Assembly (NCBI GenBank): GCA_016707175.1
Contig: JADJIB010000002.1
Coordinates: 558,001 to 622,000 of the forward strand
Length of the DNA: 64,000 nt
Reading direction: 5' to 3'
DNA from: Candidatus Phosphoribacter hodrii
GTDB lineage: Bacteria; Actinomycetota; Actinomycetes; Actinomycetales; Dermatophilaceae
The notes under the pieces are model-generated. The model was not told the DNA's origin and made no database searches. It worked only from the letters and a program-made list of their open reading frames with translations. Position 1 is the stretch's first letter; every line of letters starts with the position of its first letter. A program made the translations under genes and the position numbers. This document shows, piece after piece, positions 37,715 through 45,550 of this stretch.

Positions 37715-38779
37715 TCAGCGCGTGACCTCGGCGACCAGGGTGCTCTTGATCTCCGGGAAGTGACAGGCGATGACGTGCTCGTCGCCTGTGCCGGGCACGT
37801 CGTCGTCGCCCCCGCCGGGCTTGTCCTCCAACGGCGGCTCCTGGGTGGCACAGATCTCCTGCGCCTTCCAGCAGCGCGTGCGGAACCGGCAACCACTGGG
37901 CGGACTGATCGGGCTCGGCGGGTCACCGACCAGCCGGATCCGCTCCTTGGGGGGTATGCCGCGCACGACGTTGATGTCGGGGGCGGCAGAGAGCAGCGCC
38001 TGCGTGTAGGGGTGCTGCGGGGTGCCGTAGATGTGTTGCTTGTTGCCCAACTCGACGATCTTGCCGAGGTACATCACCGCGACCCGGTCACAGAAGTGCC
38101 GGATGACCCCGAGGTCGTGGGCGATGAAGATGAACGACAACCCGAGCTCGGAGCGCAGCCGGGACAACAGGTTCATCACCTGGGCCTGCACCGACACGTC
38201 CAGAGCCGAGACGGGCTCGTCGGCGATGATGAGCTTGGGCTCGACCGCCAGCGCGCGGGCGATGCCAATCCGCTGGCGCTGGCCACCGGAGAACTCCGAC
38301 GGGTAGCGGTTGATGTGCTCGGGGTTGAGGCCGACCAACTCGAGGAGTTCCTGCGAGCGAGCCTTCTCCTTCCCCTTGGCCAGGCCGTGGACCCGCAGCG
38401 GCGTGCTGAGGATCGCGCCGACCGTCTGGCGGGGGTTGAGCGAGCTGTAGGGGTCCTGGAAGATCATCTGGATCTCGCGGCGAAGCGGACGCAGCTGCTT
38501 CTCGGGGAGCGTGGCGATGTCTCGGCCCTTGTAACGGATCGCGCCGGAGGTCGGCGTCTCCAGCCGGGTGAGGCAGCGGGAGACGGTGGACTTCCCGCAG
38601 CCCGACTCCCCGACCAGCCCGAGAGTCTCGCCCTGAGCGAGGGTGAAGGTGACGTCGTCGACGGCCTTGACGGTGTTACGGACCATCGTCAGGCCTTGCA
38701 CCTCACGGACTGCGAAGTACTTGACGAGGTGTTCGACCTCGAGGAGCGGCGCCGACGCGGAGCCCGGGTTGGCGGTCAT
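37715..38779 (-). CDS. Oligopeptide/dipeptide ABC transporter ATP-binding protein (OppF/DppF type)
   Basis: ATPase subunit powering peptide import. The 354 residues have Walker A LVGESGCGKSTVSRCL, the Q-loop IFQDPYSSLNPR, the signature FSGGQRQRIGIARAL, Walker B LIIADEPVSALDV and the H-loop FIAHDLG. The C-terminal Opp/Dpp extension carries cysteine motifs (SGCRFRTRCWKAQEIC), which in related proteins bind an iron-sulfur cluster. ATG 38779 overlaps the OppD-type stop (ATGA). It is the last gene of the five-gene operon. Confidence 0.93.
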   Translation of the reverse strand: MTANPGSASAPLLEVEHLVKYFAVREVQGLTMVRNTVKAVDDVTFTLAQGETLGLVGESGCGKSTVSRCLTRLETPTSGAIRYKGRDIATLPEKQLRPLRREIQMIFQDPYSSLNPRQTVGAILSTPLRVHGLAKGKEKARSQELLELVGLNPEHINRYPSEFSGGQRQRIGIARALAVEPKLIIADEPVSALDVSVQAQVMNLLSRLRSELGLSFIFIAHDLGVIRHFCDRVAVMYLGKIVELGNKQHIYGTPQHPYTQALLSAAPDINVVRGIPPKERIRLVGDPPSPISPPSGCRFRTRCWKAQEICATQEPPLEDKPGGGDDDVPGTGDEHVIACHFPEIKSTLVAEVTR

Positions 38780-39879
38780 GACACCACTTCCTGGTCGAGC
38801 ACGGACTCCGGATTGGTCAGGTGGCAGCGGATCTGGCGACCCGGGCTGCTGACCCGCAGCTCCGGCAGGAGCGTCGCGCAGGGGTCGCCGGGCACTCGGT
38901 CTTTCACCATGCACCGCGGGTGGAACGAACACCCGGACGGAAGGTGCACCAGGCTGGGCGGGCTGCCCTTGATGGTCTGCAGTTGGTCGCTGTCCTCGGA
39001 GGCCGACGGCAGGCTCTGCAGGAGCGCGTGGGTGTAGGGGTGCTGGGGGCGGGCCAGCACCTCCTTGGCCAGGCCACGCTCGACGGCGCGACCGGCATAC
39101 ATGACGAGGATGTCATCGGACACCTCGGCCACGACGCCGAGGTCGTGGGTGATGAGGATGACCGCCGACCCGAACTCGCGCTGGAGGTCCTTGACCAGGT
39201 CGAGGATCTGGGCCTGAACGGTGACGTCGAGAGCAGTCGTCGGCTCGTCGGCGATGAGCAACTTGGGGTTGTTGACCAACCCGAGGGCGATCATCGCCCG
39301 CTGGCGCATCCCGCCGGAGAACTCGTGCGGATACTGCTTGGCCCGCCGGGCCGGGTTGGGGATGCCCACCAACTCGAGCATCTCGACGGCGCGCTTGGCG
39401 GCGATGTCCTTGGAGACGCTGTTGTGCGCGAGGTAGGCCTCGGCGATCTGGCTGCCGACCTTGTAGAACGGGTGCAGAGCCGAGAGCGGGTCCTGGAAGA
39501 TCATGGCCGCGGTGTTGCTGCGCAGCCGCCGCAGCAACGACTCGTCGGCACCGACGATCTCGTTGCCGTCGAGCAGGATGCTGCCGGTGATCGTGCTGCG
39601 CTTGGGGTTGTGCAGGCCAAGGACCGCCATCGACGAGACCGACTTGCCGGAGCCGGACTCACCGACGATTGCCAGGGTGCGCCCCAGCCGAGCCTCGTAG
39701 GTGAGGTCCTGGACGGCGTTGACCGGGCCTTCGTCGGAGGGGAAGCGCACGCAGAGGTCGGTGATCTTCAGGACCACCTCACCGGCGGGTGCCTCGGTCA
39801 CGACGTTGCGCTCGGGGGCGGACGCGGCGGCGACGTCGTGTGCCGCTGAATCCTGCGGGGGCACGGGCTGAGCGCTCAC
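38776..39879 (-). CDS. Oligopeptide/dipeptide ABC transporter ATP-binding protein (OppD/DppD type)
   Basis: Second ATPase subunit, 367 residues. Walker A is IVGESGSGKSVSSMAV, the Q-loop MIFQDPLSALHPF, the signature FSGGMRQRAMIALGL, Walker B LLIADEPTTALDV and the H-loop LITHDLGVVAEV. The C-terminus again has the Opp-type cysteine region (SGCSFHPRCMVKDRV). The N-terminal 25 residues are a variable Ala/Pro extension. The start is GTG at 39879, overlapping the permease stop as GTGA. It forms a heterodimer with the OppF-type protein. Confidence 0.93.
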   Translation of the reverse strand: MSAQPVPPQDSAAHDVAAASAPERNVVTEAPAGEVVLKITDLCVRFPSDEGPVNAVQDLTYEARLGRTLAIVGESGSGKSVSSMAVLGLHNPKRSTITGSILLDGNEIVGADESLLRRLRSNTAAMIFQDPLSALHPFYKVGSQIAEAYLAHNSVSKDIAAKRAVEMLELVGIPNPARRAKQYPHEFSGGMRQRAMIALGLVNNPKLLIADEPTTALDVTVQAQILDLVKDLQREFGSAVILITHDLGVVAEVSDDILVMYAGRAVERGLAKEVLARPQHPYTHALLQSLPSASEDSDQLQTIKGSPPSLVHLPSGCSFHPRCMVKDRVPGDPCATLLPELRVSSPGRQIRCHLTNPESVLDQEVVS

Positions 39880-40862
39880 GAAAGCCTCACACGCGGGTCG
39901 AGGAAGGAGTAGGCGATGTCGACGATGAGGTTCATGACGACGACGAGCACGCAGCCGATGAGGACGGTGCCCATGATGATGGGCAGGTCGTCATTGCGCA
40001 GCGACTCGATAGCGAACTTGCCGATGCCATCCACGCCGAAGATGTGCTCGGTGACGAGCGTCCCGGACAGCAGGCCGGCCATGTCCAGGCCGAGGATCGT
40101 CACGACGGGGCTGAGCGCAGCACGCAAGGCGTGTCGATAGACGACCTTCTGCTCGCTGATGCCCTTCGACCGGGCCGTGCGGACGTAGTCCTGGTTGAGG
40201 GTGTCCACCATCGAGGCCCTGGCGTAGCGGACGTAGCCGGTGGCATAGATGAGGCCGAGGATGATCGCCGGGGCGATCAGGCCGACGAACCACGGGCCCA
40301 GGCCGTCGGACCGGTTGGCGTAGCGCGGCAGGATCGGGTAGAGCACGGTGGTGTAGAGGGCGAACAACAGACCGAGGATGTAGGAAGGGATCGAGCCGAA
40401 AACCTGGCTGAACCCGACCACCCCGCGGTCCAACGCGGTGCCTCGTCGTCGAGCGGCGAGAACGCCAGTGCTGATCCCCACGGTGAGGAAGATGGCCATC
40501 GTCATCAACGCGAGCATTGCCGTGTTGGGGAACCTGGTGGCGAGGGCCTCTTTGACTTCGATACCGGTGCGGAACGAGAAGCCCAAGCACGGCGCCGAAC
40601 ACGTCCTCGGTGCCCCGGACACATAGATCTCGCGGCCGACAGCCAGGCCCTTGAAGTACTCGGTGAACTGCTCGGCGACCGGGCGGTCGGTTCCGAGGCT
40701 TCGTCGGATGTCCTCCAGCCGCTGGGGGGTGCAACGCAACTCGCCACACATCGCCTGAGCCGGGTCCGAGGGACCGGCGAAGAACAGCAGGAACGTCGCG
40801 ACGAGTACGACGAGGAGGACGCTCACGGCCATCAGGGCACGCCGAGCGATGTAGATCAGCAC
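39876..40862 (-). CDS. Oligopeptide/dipeptide ABC transporter permease (OppB/DppB type)
   Basis: Membrane subunit of 328 residues with six predicted helices. The first is LMAVSVLLVVLVATFLLFFAGP, followed by an exported loop of about 75 residues that carries several cysteines (MCGELRCTP, PRTCSAPCLG). The EAA/coupling motif is RYARASMVDTLNQDYVRTAR with SKGISE. The start GTG 40862 has GAGG upstream; the frame extends further but through a perfect hairpin. The binding-protein gene precedes it by 100 bp. Confidence 0.92.
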   Translation of the reverse strand: MLIYIARRALMAVSVLLVVLVATFLLFFAGPSDPAQAMCGELRCTPQRLEDIRRSLGTDRPVAEQFTEYFKGLAVGREIYVSGAPRTCSAPCLGFSFRTGIEVKEALATRFPNTAMLALMTMAIFLTVGISTGVLAARRRGTALDRGVVGFSQVFGSIPSYILGLLFALYTTVLYPILPRYANRSDGLGPWFVGLIAPAIILGLIYATGYVRYARASMVDTLNQDYVRTARSKGISEQKVVYRHALRAALSPVVTILGLDMAGLLSGTLVTEHIFGVDGIGKFAIESLRNDDLPIIMGTVLIGCVLVVVMNLIVDIAYSFLDPRVRLS

Positions 40863-40888
40863 GTGGACCTCGCACGAGTGGATGGGCG

Positions 40889-40926
40889 GTGTGCGGGGCG
40901 TGGGGTGGTCCCCACGCCCCGCACAC
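40889..40926 (-). promoter_or_regulatory. Perfect 17-bp stem-loop between binding-protein and permease genes
   Basis: GTGTGCGGGGCGTGGGG (40889-40905) pairs perfectly with 40910-40926 around the loop TGGT. It lies after the binding-protein stop (40963) and 27 bp before the permease start. Such intercistronic hairpins typically partly terminate or protect the upstream message, giving more binding protein than permease. No U tract follows. Confidence 0.75.
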
Positions 40927-40962
40927 ACGGGTTGCTATCAGTCACTGAGCATTGCGCTCAGC

Positions 40963-42738
40963 TCACTGCTCCACCCAGATGGCGTCCAGGACCGGCATGC
41001 CGTGGTTGGGGTCGTTGATGACGTTCTTGACCTTGGTGCCGAACAGGAGGTTCGAGCGGTCGTAGTAGTACGGGATCGCCGGCAGGTAGGTCTCCATGAG
41101 CCACTTGTCGAACTTGCCCCACTCCGGGCCCTGGTCGGCGATCGACAGCTTGAGAATGCGCTCCATCTCGGCGTCGATCTTCGCGTCGGACAGGTTGCCC
41201 CAGTTAGTGCCGCCACCCTTGATCTGCGTGGAGGACACCATGGGCGGGAAGATCGAGTCAGCCGACGGCCAGTCGAAGCACCATCCACCAGGGGACTGGA
41301 GCATGTTGTGCGGGCCATCGAGCTTGGCGATGAGGGTACGACGCTCCTTGTTCGGGACGCCGAGGTCCTTCACCGTGAAGCCGGCCTCTTGCAGCTTGGT
41401 CTTGCGAACCTGGTTGACCTGCTGGGCCACGTTGCTCGGGTCGTCGTTGGTGTAGTAGTACACCAGCTCGAAGCCCTCCTTGCCGGCAGCCTTGAGCATC
41501 TCCTTGGCCTTCACCGGGTCACCATTGCCCGTGCCGGTCAGACCGGGGAGCTTGTAGTCCAACCAGCCCGGGATCTGCGGCGGGATGAGCGTGCTGGCGG
41601 GCGTCTGCGACAGCGGTGTGGCGCCGGCAGCCTTGTTGATGTCGTCGAAGGGGTAGGCCACAGCGATGGCCTTGCGAACCTCGAGCGGGATCTTGCGGCT
41701 GTCCATGTTGACCGCGACGACACACGAGGACTGCCCGTTGATGAACTGGCTGGACTTGGCACCGGTGACCTGGTCGGCCAGCGACGCATCGATGCCGTCC
41801 CAGTTGAGGGTCGTCGCGTCGGGGCCATTGCTGGCGAGGATGCCCTGCTGCACCTTGATGGAGTCCTGGCCGAACTTGAACGCGTAGCTGTCGACGTAGG
41901 CCGTACGCGCCGGGTCGGTCTTCGCGTCCCAGTTGGGGTTGCGCACGAGGGTGAGCTCGGTGCCCTGGGTGAACGACTTGATCATGTAGGGACCGGTCGA
42001 CAGGGCGGTGTTGCCGTAGTCGCGGTTCTTGGTCTCCTTGGCCTTGGGGATCGGCGAGACCTGGGTGAAGGTGGCGAAGTAGGGCAGGGTCTCCCAGCGC
42101 TTCTCGAGGTGGAAGATGACCTTGTTGCCCTGGGCCTCGACGCCGGCGAACGTGTCACCGAAGGGGTTCTCAGTCTCCGGGTTGTCCCAGGGACCTTCGT
42201 ACTTGGCACCGTCCTTGAGGAAGTCGACCTGGTAGGTCGGGCCCGTGTCGGTGAACGCGAAGGACCGCTTCACGGCATACGCGATGTCGTCGGCAACGAC
42301 CGCAGAGCCGTCGGAGTACTTGATGCCGTCCTTGAGCGTGAAGGTCCAGGTGAGGCCGTCAGCGGACACCTGGCCGAGGTCGGTGGCGAGGTCCGGAACG
42401 AGGACCTGCTTGCCATTGCGGTTGACGAAGGACGTCAGCGAGCGCTGGGTCAGCCGGGTCATGATCGCCCCGGAGTCCTGGTAGAACTGGGCGCTCGGGT
42501 CCATGTCCGCCGGAGCGGTGGAGTACGAAACGGTGAGCGTGCCACCCTTCTTGGCTCCGGCAACCTCCGGGGCGGGCCCCTTGGCCGTCGGGTCGATCGC
42601 GGCGGCAGCCTTGGAATCGGCCGTCTGCGACGCGGTCGCACCCGTCGTCGCCCCAGGGGTCGACGCGGGGGCGGAGCAGGCCGCCGTCAGGCCCAAGGAC
42701 GCGACCGCCCCCACGGCCAGGACGTGAGTCCAGCGCAT
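40963..42738 (-). CDS. Peptide ABC transporter substrate-binding lipoprotein (SBP family 5)
   Basis: The 591-residue protein captures oligopeptides or similar ligands outside the membrane. The signal peptide ends in a lipobox with lipidated Cys21 (SLGLTAAC). A Thr/Ala-rich linker to about residue 60 precedes the family 5 core, starting GGTLTVSYSTAPADMDP and including the motif GLTWTFTLKDGIKYSDGS. ATG 42738 has AAAGGAG 8 nt upstream, the strongest ribosome site of the operon. It is placed between the OppC-type and OppB-type permease genes, an unusual order, and followed by a strong stem-loop. Confidence 0.93.
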   Translation of the reverse strand: MRWTHVLAVGAVASLGLTAACSAPASTPGATTGATASQTADSKAAAAIDPTAKGPAPEVAGAKKGGTLTVSYSTAPADMDPSAQFYQDSGAIMTRLTQRSLTSFVNRNGKQVLVPDLATDLGQVSADGLTWTFTLKDGIKYSDGSAVVADDIAYAVKRSFAFTDTGPTYQVDFLKDGAKYEGPWDNPETENPFGDTFAGVEAQGNKVIFHLEKRWETLPYFATFTQVSPIPKAKETKNRDYGNTALSTGPYMIKSFTQGTELTLVRNPNWDAKTDPARTAYVDSYAFKFGQDSIKVQQGILASNGPDATTLNWDGIDASLADQVTGAKSSQFINGQSSCVVAVNMDSRKIPLEVRKAIAVAYPFDDINKAAGATPLSQTPASTLIPPQIPGWLDYKLPGLTGTGNGDPVKAKEMLKAAGKEGFELVYYYTNDDPSNVAQQVNQVRKTKLQEAGFTVKDLGVPNKERRTLIAKLDGPHNMLQSPGGWCFDWPSADSIFPPMVSSTQIKGGGTNWGNLSDAKIDAEMERILKLSIADQGPEWGKFDKWLMETYLPAIPYYYDRSNLLFGTKVKNVINDPNHGMPVLDAIWVEQ

Positions 42739-42807
42739 GTGTTTTCTCCTTTGATGGGATGCCTCGAGAGGTTCCTCAAGGCTGGTTCGACAGCAGCGTG
42801 GTTGACG

Positions 42808-43809
42808 CTACCGACGGGTGTTGGGGTCGAACGCATCGCGGATCGCTTCGCCGAGCAGGGACAGGGCGAGGACGAGCAGGGCGATGGACAGGACCGGTGG
42901 CCACAGGAACAAGGGGTAGCGCGCATAGGCGTTCTGCGCGTTGGAGACCGTGCGGCCCCACGACGGTGTCGGCTCGACGAGCCCGGCACCGAGATAGGAC
43001 AAGGTGGCCTCGGCCGTGATGTAGGCCGGCACGGCGATGGACGCCGAAACGATGATCGGGCCCACCAGGTTGGGCAGGATCTCGCGGAAGAGGATCGCGC
43101 GAGTAGGCACCCCGATGACCTTGGCGGCCTGGACGAACTCGCGTTCGCGCAGCGACAGGACTTCACCGCGGATGAGGCGGGCCAGGCCGATCCAGCCGAA
43201 GAACACGAGGATGCCGATGAGCACGACGAAACGGATGCTCGAGGTCTCCTCGGCGGTGAGGATCTCACCGGGGGCAGCGAACCGCTTCTGGATGATCGGG
43301 ACCAGTGCCAGCACCATGAGCAGGAACGGCAGGCTGAGCAGCAGGTCGATGATCCACGTGATCACCTTGTCGACCTTGCCGCCGAGGTAGCCGGCGGCCA
43401 GACCCATGATGATGCCGAGAATGGTCGAGAAGGTCGCGGCGACGAACCCGATGATCAACGAGGGGCGAGCCCCGAAGGCCCACACCGCGAACAGGTCACG
43501 CCCAGTGCGCGGCTCGACGCCGAACCAGTGCTGCGGGTTGGCGCCGATGATGGGATAGGTGTTGAGGGCCGAGATGAGCTCCGGGTGGTACTTGTTGAGC
43601 TCTTCGCCCTCCAACGCCACCAGCAGGGGCGCGAAGATCGCGACCAGGATGAAGAAGATGACGATCACCAACGAGGTGATGGCGACCTTGTCCCGCTTGA
43701 GCCGATCCCAGGCGATCTGCGACGGCGACCGGCCTGAGCGCCTGTCGGTCGCTGCCGCGGCGGTCGCCCGAGCGGCCGAATCGTCCGCTACTTCGGTCGT
43801 CGAACCCAT
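42808..43809 (-). CDS. Oligopeptide/dipeptide ABC transporter permease (OppC/DppC type)
   Basis: Second membrane subunit, 333 residues. After a charged cytoplasmic N-terminus (SGRSPSQIAWDRLKRDKVA) comes the first helix ITSLVIVIFFILVAIFAPLL. The OppC hallmark TDxxGRD-like segment reads FGVEPRTGRDLFA. The coupling motif is LREREFVQAAKVIGVPTRAI. ATG 43809 was chosen by similarity; it has no close Shine-Dalgarno, and a GTG at 43905 in the same frame is possible. It is the first gene of the operon, which then runs binding protein, OppB, OppD, OppF. Confidence 0.9.
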   Translation of the reverse strand: MGSTTEVADDSAARATAAAATDRRSGRSPSQIAWDRLKRDKVAITSLVIVIFFILVAIFAPLLVALEGEELNKYHPELISALNTYPIIGANPQHWFGVEPRTGRDLFAVWAFGARPSLIIGFVAATFSTILGIIMGLAAGYLGGKVDKVITWIIDLLLSLPFLLMVLALVPIIQKRFAAPGEILTAEETSSIRFVVLIGILVFFGWIGLARLIRGEVLSLREREFVQAAKVIGVPTRAILFREILPNLVGPIIVSASIAVPAYITAEATLSYLGAGLVEPTPSWGRTVSNAQNAYARYPLFLWPPVLSIALLVLALSLLGEAIRDAFDPNTRR

Positions 43810-44086
43810 CGTCAAGGCGAGCGCTCGCTTCCTTCGGTCGTCGATCGTGCGGGTTGGCCAACGGTCCCTGGCGCGCACCCCCCACAGGTCGCTGCCAGTC
43901 GCCACCGTTGTGGCTACTACCGCGACACCATGTCACACAAAACCACCACGGGGCACGACGCTGCGCGTCAGCGATAACAAATCGTTACCCACCAGTTCTC
44001 CCCGACCGAAGACGGTTGTCCACGCACGACACGACCGAAGATCTCACCAGTTGGACAGCGAAACCACCCCTCGGGATGGCAGCCGG
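43810..44086. other. Intergenic region with the presumed peptide-operon promoter
   Basis: These 277 bp lie between the OppC-type start and the 3' end of rarA. There is an AT-richer patch near 43970-43995 with an imperfect inverted repeat GATAAC/GTTACC, and a half CRP-like TGTCACA near 43932. No gene, tRNA or clear -10/-35 pair is seen. Confidence 0.4.
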
Positions 44087-45505
44087 TCATCCCCGCAGCA
44101 GGCCCTTGAGCCAGGTCCATCGAGTGGCCAGTCGCTCCTCGAATCCGCGGCCGGTCGGGCGGTAGTAATCGACCCGTCCGGACAGGTCGTCCGGGAGGTA
44201 CTGCTGGGTCGCCACCCCCTCCGGAGCGTCGTGCGCATACCGGTAGACGGCGTCCGCGGGGCCGGCCCCGGCGGCCGCGGCCGACGCCGCGACCCGGGCG
44301 GAACCGGCATACCCGCTCCCCCGCAGGTGCAACGGCACGGGACCGCCGCGCCCGGCCCGCACGTCGGCGATGGCCGCGTCGATGCCGAGGTATGCCGCGT
44401 TCGACTTCGGGGCCAAGGTGACGTGCACAACGGCCTGGGCCAGGACGATCCGCGCCTCCGGCATCCCGATCTGCGCCACGGCATGCATCGCCGCGACCGC
44501 AGTCTGCAGGGCCGTCGGATCGGCCATCCCCACGTCTTCGCTCGCAGCGATAACGATCCGTCGTGCGACGAACCGCGGGTCCTCCCCCGCCTCCAGCATC
44601 CGGGCCAGGTAGTGCAGGGCTGCGTCGACGTCCGACCCCCGCATCGACTTGATGAGCGCCGACGCGACGTCATAGTGCTGATCGCCTGCGCGGTCGTAGC
44701 GCACCGCCGCCTGGGCCATGGCCCGCTCGACGTGGGCGAGGGTGATGGCCGTGGGCGTATCGCGCGTCGGCTCGGCCGCACCGAGCGGCACCTGGTCTCC
44801 GGCCACGCCGGCCGCGGCCTCCAGCGCGGTCAGCGAACGCCGCGCGTCGCCGCCGGCCATCCGGACGAGGTGTGCGGTGGCGTCGGGATCGAGGGTGAAG
44901 GCCCCGTCCAGCCCTCTGGCGTCGTCGAGCGCCGCGCCGACGACGGCCGCCACATCGTCGTCGGACAGCGGGACAAGCGCGACGATGACCGAGCGCGACA
45001 GCAGCGGCGCGACGACCGCGAAGCTCGGGTTCTCGGTCGTCGCGGCGACGAGGATGACCGTGCGGTTCTCGACGCCAGGCAGCAGGGCGTCCTGCTGGGC
45101 CTTGGTGAAGCGGTGGATCTCGTCGAGGAACAGCACGGTATGCCGTCCGTAGAGGTCGCGCTCTCGGGTGGCCGCGGCCATCACCTCACGCACGTCCTTC
45201 ACCCCGGCAGTGACCGCGGACAACTCAACGAACCGCCGCCCCGACGCCCCCGCGACCAGGTGGGCCAGGGTCGTCTTGCCGGTGCCCGGCGGCCCCCAGA
45301 GAATCGCCGAGAGCGGGCCGGCCGGCCCGCTCGACCCCTCCACGAGCCGCCGTAGGGGGCTGCCCACCCGCAGCACCGCCTCCTGGCCGCGCACCTCCGC
45401 GAGACTGCGGGGTCGCATCCGGACCGCGAGGGGAAGGTCCAGCGCCGGGTATGCCGCGTCCGCCCCGGTCCCGGCACCGGCCCCGAACAGGTCACCTGAC
45501 GTCAC
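44087..45505 (-). CDS. rarA: Replication-associated recombination protein A (RarA/MgsA AAA+ ATPase)
   Basis: Clamp-loader-like ATPase acting at stalled replication forks. The 472 residues show RPRSLAEVRGQEAVL, Walker A GPPGTGKTTLAH, Walker B LFLDEIHRFTKAQQD and sensor 1 AATTENPSF, then the RarA C-terminal domain (SMRGSDVDAALHYLARML, VPLHLRGSGYAG). I chose GTG 45505 (VTSGDLFGAG) with AAGGG 7-8 nt upstream. A very long open frame continues upstream to 47116, but it is the antisense of the MMPL gene. It is divergent from MMPL with 45 bp between the starts. Confidence 0.94.
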   Translation of the reverse strand: MTSGDLFGAGAGTGADAAYPALDLPLAVRMRPRSLAEVRGQEAVLRVGSPLRRLVEGSSGPAGPLSAILWGPPGTGKTTLAHLVAGASGRRFVELSAVTAGVKDVREVMAAATRERDLYGRHTVLFLDEIHRFTKAQQDALLPGVENRTVILVAATTENPSFAVVAPLLSRSVIVALVPLSDDDVAAVVGAALDDARGLDGAFTLDPDATAHLVRMAGGDARRSLTALEAAAGVAGDQVPLGAAEPTRDTPTAITLAHVERAMAQAAVRYDRAGDQHYDVASALIKSMRGSDVDAALHYLARMLEAGEDPRFVARRIVIAASEDVGMADPTALQTAVAAMHAVAQIGMPEARIVLAQAVVHVTLAPKSNAAYLGIDAAIADVRAGRGGPVPLHLRGSGYAGSARVAASAAAAGAGPADAVYRYAHDAPEGVATQQYLPDDLSGRVDYYRPTGRGFEERLATRWTWLKGLLRG

Positions 45506-45550
45506 AGAATTCCCTTCAGGTCCGCTCTCGTCCGATGAGAGGCTATCGCT

